Assembly: GCA_029379385.1 (NCBI GenBank)
Contig: CM055613.1
Span: 23,905,652 to 23,969,651, forward strand
Direction of reading: 5' to 3'
Length of the DNA stretch: 64,000 nucleotides
Source of the DNA: Quillaja saponaria
Lineage: Eukaryota > Streptophyta > Magnoliopsida > Fabales > Quillajaceae
The notes beneath the pieces were generated by a model. The model was not told the origin of the DNA. It did no database searches and saw only the letters and a list, made by a program, of their open reading frames with translations. The translations under genes were made by a program, and so were the position numbers. Of this stretch, positions 38,272 to 48,733 are shown in pieces (position 1 is the stretch's first letter; every line of letters starts with the position of its first letter).

Positions 38272-39972
38272 TCAATCTGAATCTGAATTAGAATCAGAAT
38301 CTGATTTATGTCCAGTAGAAACAGCTGCAGTTCCTTTCTTCCCAGCCTCTCCTTGCTTAGATGCTTTGGCTATCTCTTCAACGGGAACTAAAGGCAAATA
38401 TCCAAAGACAGCATAACCCTTCCGAGTCAAGTCCTTGATGACATTGTTGTACTTCTCCGACCAGTGAGCAGCTGTTGGAACTGCCTTTTCCGCCACTGCA
38501 TGGAAGGGTGCATACCGGTCGAAGTCCACTCCATAATTTTACACTCTGGGTCAAAAGGAATTCCTTATACTCTTTGGCAGCATAATTTATAGCTGCACGT
38601 GGCCCCCCCGTCTGAGCCTCATTTACAACTTTTACAGTCTTGAGAGTCAATTTCTGAATTAAACCCTGTGCTTGGTAGACAGCTTGCTTAGCAAAAGGAG
38701 GAGCATGCTCATCAAATTTGTTAATAGCTTCATCGATCTGTATCAATCAGATATTAGTTAGTTCATGCGGGACTTGGCAGCACCATATAAAATCTGAACA
38801 CGAATCCCGAGAGCTCTAATATAAACAAGCAACTTATACTCAAGAAATATAACCACACTCTCATCTTTACTTTCATGAGCAGATCAAAATCCATCCCAGG
38901 TCTCACACTAAGGTGATACACAAAGCAGCTGAAGTTTTCTTTGATTTATAAGTTAGATAGTTCAAAATGTCAAAAAGAAAAAGAAATGCCAGACTTGAAA
39001 TAAAATTTAAAACCCAAGCTACACGTCAATGCAGACAACTGAGAATTTCTAACAAAATCATCATCTTTGATGTTCAGATATACCGGTTTTGACAGCCCAA
39101 TCAACTTACACTCAAACAAAATTCAGACAGAAACAGATCGAAATATAAGCTAAACTATGCTGGGCAGCATACATAAATTTCAGAAGTTTGACAAAGCATT
39201 TGAACAAACTAAATAGCGTAACAACAAAAAATAAAAAAACATTGCACACTTTAAGTTGAAAACAAATTCAGTTCCACCAAGGTAATATCTTCTCCCTCAA
39301 CATCCAGATTATTAATTCCAAATCAATAAGAAACTGTACTTGCAAATTCCTTTATTTTAGAGTAAAGCATTAAGGGTAGACTTTGATTCTCTTCCTGAAA
39401 ATTTAGTATTCTTTTTGGGAAAAGTCAATCCAGAAAAAGTTTCGATGGAATTAATTTTCAAGTTTTAACAAGATGAGCTACTAAACAGAAAATCAGACTA
39501 GCTTTACTTTATTTGATTTAAAACATGAAGAGCTCGAACATAAGCAACATAAAAATACGATCCTGATCCATATGGGAAAAAGAAAGAATTACAGATCAGC
39601 TTTACCTTATGATCAATGAAAACAAGGAGATCGTCAGGAAAGTCCTTAAGCTTCTCGTAAACCGGATACAGAACGGTGGTTACAGTGCCCTCCACAGTTC
39701 CAACAGTGGATCTCAAAGGCCCACAGTTTTGCTTCGCGTACTCGTAAATATTCGAAACACATACCAGAGCTTGAATCGCAACAATCCTCACAAACCCTAG
39801 GTGCTTCAGTTCTTGATTCTTGTTCTCAGTCTCAATCTGCAAAAACAACCACCACCAAAAATTGCCTAAAGATCCAAAAATCAACCCGAGGCAAATAAAA
39901 TAATATGATAATTAAACAACGCGAAGAAGAAGAATTAGATTGGGAATTTTTCTAAGCCTGGTTGTCGGCCAT
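38272..39972 (-). pseudogene. REF/SRPP-family lipid-droplet-associated protein (LDAP1/At1g67360-like) with a frameshift
   Basis: Minus strand, three exons: 39958-39972 (MADNQ), 39606-39836, and 38272-38737. The protein carries the REF domain (LKHLGFVRIVAIQALVCVSN, then EGTVTTVLYPVYEKLKD, then DEHAPPFAKQ, TGGPRAA). Family members coat plant lipid droplets and stabilise triacylglycerol stores; relatives act in rubber particles. The frame breaks near 38521: after SVKLWSGL the conserved continuation DRYAPFHAVAEKAVPTAAHW is in another frame. One extra base at 38521 explains it, and the repaired length would be 236 residues, normal for the family. As written, 42 foreign residues follow and a stop comes about 40 codons before the proper end. 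The tail is Ser/Asp-rich. Intron 1 has a GC donor (CAG/GCTTAG). It may be a true defect, an allele, or a base-call error. Confidence 0.85.
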
Positions 39973-39995
39973 TGCCTTCTCTCTTTGTGCCTCAG

Positions 39996-40058
39996 TTGCT
40001 GGTTGCTGGTTGCTGGTTGCTGGTTGCTGGTTGCTGATTGCTGATTGCTGATTGCTGA
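39996..40058 (-). repeat. Heptamer tandem repeat, nine units, in the leader of the REF/SRPP gene
   Basis: Five perfect TTGCTGG units followed by four perfect TTGCTGA units (plus-strand reading). It ends 24 bp upstream of the ATG (39972), so it probably lies in the 5' UTR, where the coding strand reads CAGCAA repeats. Confidence 0.95.
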
Positions 40059-41065
40059 AATGAAATATGAACAGGGTTTTGCGTGCTTATGGAGTTTGAT
40101 TTATACGAGATTAGTTATAGAATGGGCTACCCACTAGTCATCTAAAAACTTCAGTTGATCTAACGGTAGAAATAGCATCCGATACGTTGTAATGTGAGGT
40201 TCCCATTAAATCAGCAGGGAATTTAAACTGAAAACTAGTGGTTCCGTGAAGCTGATGTGGGTCCCGCTCTCACTTTTTAGCCCTTCGGTGATGTCCCCAG
40301 TTCTTTCTGGATTTTTCGTGAAGGACACGTGGCAATTAGGTTGTTGTTAGTGGGAAAACTCTTTTGCAGGAAATGCGTCGCTGATGGTCCACGATGTTGA
40401 AATTTGGCCGACTTATCATTCATTGCTGCTAGACGAAAATCCCTATATTTGTAAATTACCAAAATCCTTTGAGGTGAGAACTTGAACTTAAAATCCTCAC
40501 ACTCATTAGTTGAATAATGAATACCCTCTTGCTAAGTCAAAACAATAGTAATATAATAATTTTAGAATGACAACTGAGACAAAAAGAAAATAAGTAATGC
40601 TAGTTACAGAACAAATTAATTATGAGGCTGATAAGGAAAGTATCCATGGCTCATTCTTATTGATCCCGTGTACAATATTTCAAAAGATGTCTATGACAAG
40701 ACATTTCTATCAAACAACAAATTATGAGACCGCCGTAATAGCATGACCAATTTAGATGTGCTTCCTAGGCAAGTGGAAGTAAATATGCATTTAATTTTAC
40801 AGTACCCATCTGTGGTGTGGGTCAATTAAGCTATTATCTGAGGGAAAAAAAAAAATATAACGCAATTAAATTTGTTCTTAAAACTAGAAGAACCATATGT
40901 AGGATTACTGCTCCTGACAAAACAAAATCTAACACTTATCCAAATGCGGACTACCTTAGACTCTTAAAACGAGATATGCATGCATTTAGTAATGCCAATG
41001 GCATTTTGTTGAGGTCTCAGCAAGAAATCACTCTCCTATATATTACTGCGCATGGAAATTCAGTT
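40059..41065. other. Intergenic region between ASY1 and the REF/SRPP gene
   Basis: Promoter side of the REF/SRPP gene and 3' side of ASY1. It contains an ACGTGGC element at 40327. No other gene seen. Confidence 0.45.
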
Positions 41066-44000
41066 TCAAACAGCTTGAGATTTCTGGTGCTTCACATTTT
41101 GAAGGATAGGATCCTTAACCTGCAAAAGAGAGAGTGGAGAAAATAGAAGTTAGAGATTCCGCTAGAAAACATGTTCACTTCAATTGGCCTGCAACTCTAA
41201 TTTTATTTTGACTAATAAAGCCAGTTTCGTTGCAAGAGTATACATGGAAGCTGAAACATACCGTGCTTGCTTTCCTGGACCGCCTGTCCTGAGAGGACCT
41301 ACTGCAGATAACTGTATCAATTTCATCACACTGATTTGCATTAACATTGGTCCTAGGTGTTCTCTTTGCCTGGTGCAAAACTCTCTCTTGAAGCTGCTGG
41401 CTGCACAATTCCCAGCACGAACAACTTTGCTGGTCAGAAGAGAACATTCTTATGAAACATGAACAAAAGTGAGTTGAAGCCTAATCAATGTACTTGCCTT
41501 AACCCTGCTTGTAGGAGTGTTGTAACACTCTTTTGTCTTTGAAATTGTCTGCCCACTCCTGCTGGAGTCATTTTGATGGATACCAGATCTCACTCTCATG
41601 CATGTGAGATCTGATCCAATGGAGTGGAGGGCACCACATGTAGATATCTCCCTGTGATTGCTTTCTGATTATAGGCAAAACAAAAGGCATATGATAGTTG
41701 AAATGCAAATATCAGAACATAAAATACATGAGGGAGATCAATACTTTTATCAGGTACCATTAGCCTGAAACTCCAAAAGGTTGGACTTGTTAGCTGGTTC
41801 ATTTGTTGTATCTACATCCTGTGCAATTAAAAGGAACAAAATAGAGTGAATGTTAGTATACATCACAATATGCAGGACTCAGAATATTCTGTACTTATTA
41901 CCATAGCATCGGTCTTCAAGGCTTTCTGGACTTCAATCATCTTTCTCTCAGTCAAATCAGAATGGATCACACGTTTGCCTGTATTAAACATAGATTGTAA
42001 AAATATTTATCCCAAAAAGAGAAAACTATAATTTGGATGTCATTTCGAGCACTCAATTTAGTAAGTGATACCTAGTCTTCGGTTGCCTTTGGCTTCAAAA
42101 AATCCATCTTGAGCCATTTTATCAATTATCTTGCGCACATCAGTCTGGCTAGCTTCTCCTTCAAGCTTGCTCTGAAGCTTTGCTAGTCACATATTTCATT
42201 GGAAGAGCATGGTACAGAGCCTGAAATGTTGATCGCTTACTCAGATTACACCATTTGGAACATAATAACGGGACATAATTTACTAGTGTACTTCTCATGA
42301 TAAGCCAATAGAATTAACAGATGGAAGATCATATCAGTTGGTGTAAAATTCTATTATATCAATCAGCAGAGTATTGCACAGAATCTTGAGAGGTAGATGT
42401 AATTCAATGAATTCAAAACAATTTAGGATTTATTTTAGTATGGTATACTTGTAGACTTCATAATCCTCACTCCTCAGTCAAGTGCATCTTTAGAACCAAA
42501 ACTAGTATATAAATATAGTATTGGTTAGGAGTGAAGATCCAAATAAGATCCTAGATGATAAAATCAAATGCATGAGTATATTAAGGATTTCATATAGAAA
42601 CATCTGCAAACAGGAATGACATTAACTTTTGCCCAAGTTACAGACAAAATAGCAGGTGAGAAGATTAATGACACATCAGTGTATATCTCCATGGACATTA
42701 CCAATAAGAAAGAAGATGATTAACAGTTACCTTCATATATATGTGATCTTCAGACTCTGGAACTTTATCACCGAATGGAAGAACTTTTCCATCCATTTCT
42801 TCTTTCACCGTGGTGAATTCATAGGTCAAATTTCTAGCATTGCCATTTTAGAAGGAAAAGACAATTAATAGCTTTAACATCAAAGGGAAGCCCATTTACC
42901 TTCGGTCAAAATCTGCACGTTTAACATAGCAAATGAACATTAGACATCACAATACAAAATGAAAACACAACAAACTAAATTTATGAATTTAAAACATAAT
43001 CTAAATATCTAAATATCAAGGTGCAGAAACAGTCAATTTCAACTGTTTCTAGAGAAAACAATTGAGAAAATGGAAATCTTTACCAGTGAGATGTCTGGGA
43101 AATTTGAAAGAATGTCATTAAGCTCAATCGTATCAAGGTGGCATGAGTTGATCCAGTCCTTCACCTGGACCAATTGTTGTTCATCTTCCACTGAAACCTG
43201 GGTATCATCTGCCCACCACATGCAACATCGTTAATTATTCTTGAACAAACCCAGCCTAATGATGGCTTTGACACTAGCAATAACAAAAAGAGTAACTTCA
43301 AAGATAAAAAGGAAACTAATTCTCAGGTTTTAAATTCATATCTATATCTTGTACCCTTGTTCTGGTATAAAGATCTCTTTGTTAAATTAGAAAACATAAC
43401 TACCCATGTTACCTTCAACAACCAAGCTGTTATCTTCCTGAGCTTGCTGTTTATCTATCAAGATAGAAATAACATTGTTACAGACACTACCAACCCCTAA
43501 CTCCCCTGAAAGAAAGTAAGAGAGGAAAAAAGGAACTGGGAAATATTGGGAGAAACCAAAAATGGAAACAGGAAAGAGAGCATGGGCTTACCAAATGGGG
43601 CAACTATATACTGATCCTCTTCTGTCTGACCAACCTGAAAAGTTAGTAACAATTGTCATGATGTCTTTCTATAAATGACTTGCTTTATTGCAGATTGAAT
43701 TCACGTTTATATGAAATCAAACAACGGGAAATGAGTTCATGAACTAATAATGTTCATTCACCTCACTATCAGATTCAGAGTACTCATCCCTTTGTAAAAA
43801 AAAAGAAGAAGCTCCTGAGCTCATTTCATCATCTTGAACAGCATCGTTTTCATCTTCACAAGGGTCAAGCACGATCTTTACCTGTACCAAAGAAAAATAG
43901 AAAAAAAGTGTCAACGGAACTTGAACCACATATCATAATATGTAGGTATTCCATATCCTTACCTTGAGAGCTAATACAAAATGCTTGCTATTGACATTCC

Positions 44001-44283
44001 CAACTTCCATTTTGAGAGGGCTTTTGGTCCTAGGATGATGAGATTCTTCTTCTGTGCAGCATCTGAAGAATGGAGGCTCATAATCTGCAGGCTGCAAGGT
44101 TAGAGAACTGTGAAATCACCCTCTTTCTATTGACTATTTTCATTATGTTTTTACCACTTTTGTCATCAAACAGAATTTCCATGTACTCCAAATATAATAG
44201 GAAGTTACTAACACATACAACCTTTCTATCAGCCACGGTAATAAGTAATAACTAAAACCATTTATTTCCGGAGGTAAATTTAA

Positions 44284-44441
44284 CCTATCAATATCATAAG
44301 CAAATCAAGGGAATGGGAAAGGTAATTATGTTAAAGCACATACTGTCACATCATCATAGTAGCCTATCAATATCGTAAGCAAATCAAGGGATTGGAAAAG
44401 GTAATTATGTTAAAGCACATACCATCACATCATCATAATAT
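44284..44441. repeat. 79-bp tandem duplication across an ASY1 exon end and splice donor
   Basis: Copy 1 at 44284-44362 and copy 2 at 44363-44441. Both contain the end of the ASY1 exon coding for YYDDV and its GTATGTGC donor. They differ at several positions, including the last exon codons (GTGACA in copy 1, GTGATG in copy 2). Confidence 0.88.
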
Positions 44442-44584
44442 GGGATCTTCATCAGTATCGTGCGCTGAAAAATGAATGAAATCAAGTAACTTAATATATT
44501 GTACTCTATTATCTTTTAAACCTCCGATAATCTAATTGCAGATAGCATCATAGCATGAAAAATTAGTGCATGCAAAGCATCTGA

Positions 44585-44642
44585 ATTAGTTTACCTCTTC
44601 TGGCATTCTAGATAATGATGGTGATTAGTTTACCTCTTCTGG
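44585..44642. repeat. 39-bp-period partial duplication of an ASY1 splice donor
   Basis: The stretch ATTAGTTTACCTCTTCTGG occurs at 44585 and again at 44624. On the minus strand it is the PEE coding end plus GTAAAC donor of the exon that ends RMPEE. Confidence 0.8.
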
Positions 44643-44766
44643 AAACTACTGCCATATAAAATACACACAAACCTAGATGTTGAAGACTATCTGAATCTAA
44701 CACTAGTGACACATAAGTTCAAAGCATACGTTATGTTCACCAACTACAACATACCATAATTAGTAT

Positions 44767-45260
44767 CAGTGTTGTGAAAAGTGCGCCTAGGCACCTAGGC
44801 GCAGATGAGGTGCACCTAAAGTGCCTCGCTTGGTCTAGGTGAGGCATTGGTAGGTGAGACACAAGCCTGGCTTGCCTAGGCACTCACTTTAGGTGAGGCG
44901 CTAGCCGGCTTAGGAGTTTCCTAGGCAGTTCCAACTTTTTTTTTTTTTCTTTTTCAGGGCCTTGTTTGTTCGGATCATAATAATGATGGTGATTAAGATG
45001 ATGTTGGTCCTATAAGTATGGATGAGGATGAGACAATGAGCAACTCATGAGTAGGAGGAAGAACTGCTTTTTGAAAGATGCTTGCATCTGAATTTTTTGT
45101 TTACTTTCTTGTTTGAACTTGACTTGAAGTTTGAAATGGCTCATGTGTTATTCTATAAGCTTTAAATCTTTAATACAATATTTTTTGTGATATATATATA
45201 TATATATATATATATTTGTGTGTGTGTATATGTTAAGTTTAATCCCACATTCCCACTATC

Positions 45261-45295
<35 letters not shown>

Positions 45296-45395
45296 TATCC
45301 TAAGTATATTTTATTTTTTTACTTAAGTGCGCCTAGGCGCTAGGCAATAAAAGCCCTTATTGCCTAGACGCACCTAGAGCTTTTTTAAAACATTG
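44767..45395. mobile_element. Non-autonomous hAT element inserted in ASY1
   Basis: 629 bp. It starts CAGTGTTGT and ends so that the opposite strand starts CAATGTTTT, a hAT-like terminal pair. Flanking 8-bp sequences are ATTAGTAT (44759-44766) and ACTAGTAT (45396-45403), a target duplication with one difference. Near both ends are GTGCGCCTAGGCGC-type subterminal repeats, a family seen widely in dicots. The interior has TA and TG microsatellites (45189-45230, 45264-45292) and no transposase. Confidence 0.85.
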
Positions 45396-45842
45396 ACTAG
45401 TATCTTGCCCAATCATATTCAAGTCATCATAATTGGAATAACATTTATTGAAGCCTTACATGCATATTCCTCAATCATTGGCCCATCTATTGTTTCACAA
45501 ATGCAGAACAAAAGCGTTTTCAGGTACTTTTTCAGTAAGGCATCGTAAACGCCTGCAGTATATAATTTAAAAAAAAAAGATGGTACAGATTAGCATTACA
45601 AGCAATTCAAAATAAGAATCAAAACCGAAAAGTTTAATTAGGTCATGCAATCTGAACGTGCCTTTCTCCATCCAATCAATCAGTCTGCGGGATTCGGCAT
45701 CCATTGGCATAAGCTTCTTAATCTTCATTTCTGTCAATTTTTCATAGTTTTCCATGAATACAACAAAAAGTACTTGAAAATTTAGTCAGAAACTAAAGGA
45801 AAACTGAAGCTAAAGTGAGAGTTTACCTAAAGCAGGAACAGA

Positions 45843-45906
45843 CTTATCATTGAAGTCCTTTTCTGGAAATAGGCCTTATCATTGAAGTACTTTTCTGGAA
45901 ATAGGC
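45843..45906. repeat. 32-bp tandem duplication in ASY1 exon 3
   Basis: Copy A 45843-45874 and copy B 45875-45906 differ at one base. The unit length is not a multiple of three. Confidence 0.97.
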
Positions 45907-46687
45907 CTCTAATGTAACTGATATTGAATATAGCTATACGAAGCAGGTTCCTCGTCTGTGAAATTCGTCCAGGTTAAATAAAATATAATTATTAGACTCC
46001 AATTTCATATAACCATGAATGAATTGGCTCACCAATACTTAAAGGCTCTAAGACTTAAGAAGCCGATGGCGGAAATAAGAAAGTCCATGCGTTTCAAAAC
46101 AAGTTTATATAGCACAAATAACACCGAAGCACAATTTCTTGGATGGTAACATCACACACTGTTCATTTTCAGCTCAAATTTATAGTCACAGGTAAATCAA
46201 GAAGATAACTAGTAATTTGAAAAGAAAATCAACCCAACAAATCTTCGGTGATTACTTGTAGCGCAAAGTTTAACTGAAATTCTCTTAAAACTGAGCTCAA
46301 TTTGCATAATAATGACCCTAGAAAACAAAATTTCCACTTGATTTTTCTGCTATATAATTTAAACTGCTTATTGATCGAAGAAATCGGAAATTCAACATGA
46401 AGAAAAATACTATCAAGTGGAACTTCACAGGCAGAAAAAAGAAAACTAAATAGTTGACTCTCTGAGAAATATCCATACAGTGATTCAGACTAAGAACTAC
46501 GAAAATGTGAAAGTAACAGATCAAAGATCATATAGTACCAGAAGAAGCGAATCCTGCTCCGTGATTTCAGCTTCCTTAATTTTCTGTACGACAACCTGAA
46601 AGAAGAAGAACAAAAGCACCGATTAGAAAGACGAAGAGGATCCAGAGGAAGCAGCCAATATCTCAGAAAGGTTTCACGCCTCACCAT

Positions 46688-47366
46688 GGATTCAGCTGTT
46701 AAAGAGAAATTCCAGAATTGCAGAGAGAATGAGAGAGAACTAAGTTATTGTGTATTTTGAATAGAAATAAACAAAGAGAATGAGGCGGGAGGTGAAGAGT
46801 CGTGATCTTTATTGGCCGAGTCTTGACCATGGTTAAGGGAAAGGTATGACTATGGTTAACTGGGAAAATGCCATCCGCATTGTGATAGCTGAGTTGCTGT
46901 CATTTTCTGAAAGATGAGGTGGCGAGCTGCAAATGGTCCAAGTGATAGTTTTCCAGAGGCTTTGCGCCAAAGTTATAAGAGAGAGAAGCAGTTTACTTAA
47001 CATGTGCACAAATCAAATAAATGGGAATTCTTATTGCAAAGTTGATAACCAATTAAGCACCAAGATATCCAATGAGAGACTGAGAGTATCATTTACTAAC
47101 TAGAATTGCCGCACAAGCTAATATTGGTTTCAGAGGTCTGAAGAAATCTGCTGGAGTTGAGCCAAGCTGAAAAGGAGTTTTCATATGAAAGCTTGAAGTT
47201 ACAGTGTTGAACCGAGAGAAACCACTAACCAGAGTTTGAGCTTAAGCTTTAATTAAAGCTTGAGCTTTTCGAGTTATGGCTTACTTCATGATCGACAACT
47301 GTTGGTTGTCTTACAACAACAACGATTGCCTAGCTTTGGTCATGATGTTAAAGATTGATTTAAAGT
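46688..47366. other. Upstream region of ASY1
   Basis: Presumed promoter of ASY1 (minus strand) and flanking DNA up to the LTR start at 47367. No gene or clear element. A GAGCTTAAGCTTTAATTAAAGCTTGAGC-like palindromic stretch lies near 47240-47270. Confidence 0.4.
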
Positions 47367-48514
47367 TGTTGAAGAAAATCTGATTATTTTGAAAAATCTA
47401 TTTGTTATCTTATCTATCTTCAAAACAGTCTTTTGTAATTCCATTTTCTTAGTATAGTTAGATCGAATCCTTATATAGTTAGGTCTTCCTCTCCATACTC
47501 TAGCAACTCTCAATAGGGCAACATGTACTGACTAAGAGAGGAGAGGGGACTTAGGTTTTTTATGATCAAACCTTAAGAGTTTTTCCATTAAAAATGTCTT
47601 AAGGCACTCAATCTATACTTATTGCCAATCTACATCCAACACAAAAAGGTGTGCTTTAGCTGTATCCAAATGATCACATAAACCAAATGTGGCTCTTACT
47701 AGTCTGTTTCAATTGGACCAAATCTTAAATCTATTTTTATCAAAACTAAAATTGTACAATTAATGACAACCCACACATGAAATTTCTAACATTCTTCCCA
47801 CTAAAATTTTGAAACATATTTTATAAAATGACTTTCAAGCAAAATATAATTTTTATGTGGCCACAATTTTGAAAAACTTTGGTCTTGAAATACACCTCAT
47901 ACAATCTAGCTTCACTAAGTAATCAACATCGAATCATGACAGTCATTATGACCATTAAACGACAAAAAGACCAATCCATAGTTACAAATGCTAACAACTT
48001 AATCTGCAAAGGATATAGATGTGTTAGTGTAGTAAGAAAATAACATCCAACTGTGATCAATATATACTATTTTCATTGTCGGTCATCTGGGTGATTTCAT
48101 AATAAACTGGATACTTCTAAGAAGCACTGGAAATCACATAGGCTTAATTTAAGCTCATATGCCTCAACCATCATCTCGATATATCCAACTGTTATCGTTT
48201 TGAGATATACTCTAAATTGACAAAACCGTTATACTTAGCATAGTCACTACGTCTTAAGATTTTAATGTAATGACATGTCATATGTAAATAATCATATATG
48301 CAAATACAATATTAATCATATCACAATAAAAATAACAATAATTTTCATCAATATATACATAATTCGACAAGGATGTAAATAAAACACGAGTCACAAAATA
48401 ACATATATAATATGCTAACTAGTTTGAACAAACAAAGTAAACTTTCACTATTTAAAAATAACAAAGGACTCCACAATACTCATGTTATCAACATGACTTT
48501 TGAAAACCCCAGTC

Positions 48515-48733
48515 TTAAGTTCCTTGGTTAAAGGCTCTGCTAATATTTTTAGTATCAATATGTTCAAACACAATGTCTCCCTTTTTCACAAAATTCGCTA
48601 GATATTTGATATCTACAGTTTTAGATGCACTAGAAGTCTTATTGTTCTTCGAAAAGAACACAATGTAACTATTATCGCAATAAATTTTAATAGGTCTAGA
48701 AATTGAATCAACCATACCAGAATAAGTGATCAT
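48515..48733 (-). pseudogene. Copia RNase H remnant
   Basis: Frame with YCDNSYIVFFSKNNKTSSASK, then DIKYLANFVKKGDIVFEHI: the CDNxxAxxxxKNN and IDIKYLxVxE segments of copia RNase H. Confidence 0.8.

Larger units (their letters stand above)
41066..46687 (-). pseudogene. ASY1: ASY1 (meiotic HORMA-domain axis protein), heavily damaged copy
   Basis: Minus strand. Recognised exons: 46685-46687 (only the ATG), 46539-46595, 45827-45955, 45662-45730, 45460-45552, a short piece ending 44595, 44423-44464, 43963-44091, 43762-43881, 43592-43634, 43413-43454, 43084-43208, 42900-42912, 42731-42829, 42072-42220, 41902-41978, 41758-41818, 41498-41651, 41262-41429 and 41066-41119. Segments such as [41 protein letters not shown] and [10 protein letters not shown] identify ASY1, which builds the meiotic chromosome axis with ASY3 and is needed for synapsis and crossing over. 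Breaks: a 32-bp duplication in exon 3, missing HORMA exons where a hAT element sits, duplicated donors, and frameshifts in the 3' half. No functional protein can be made from this copy. The C-terminal part (SRSSQDRRSRKAST, then VKDPIL) is still clear. Confidence 0.93.

Noticed and set aside
38521..38534. Loss of a 5-bp GGAGT unit as the cause of the REF/SRPP frameshift
   Set aside because: It also repairs the frame, but one extra base gives a better alignment with the family spacing (W-x-x-L-x-x-Y) and needs a smaller change.
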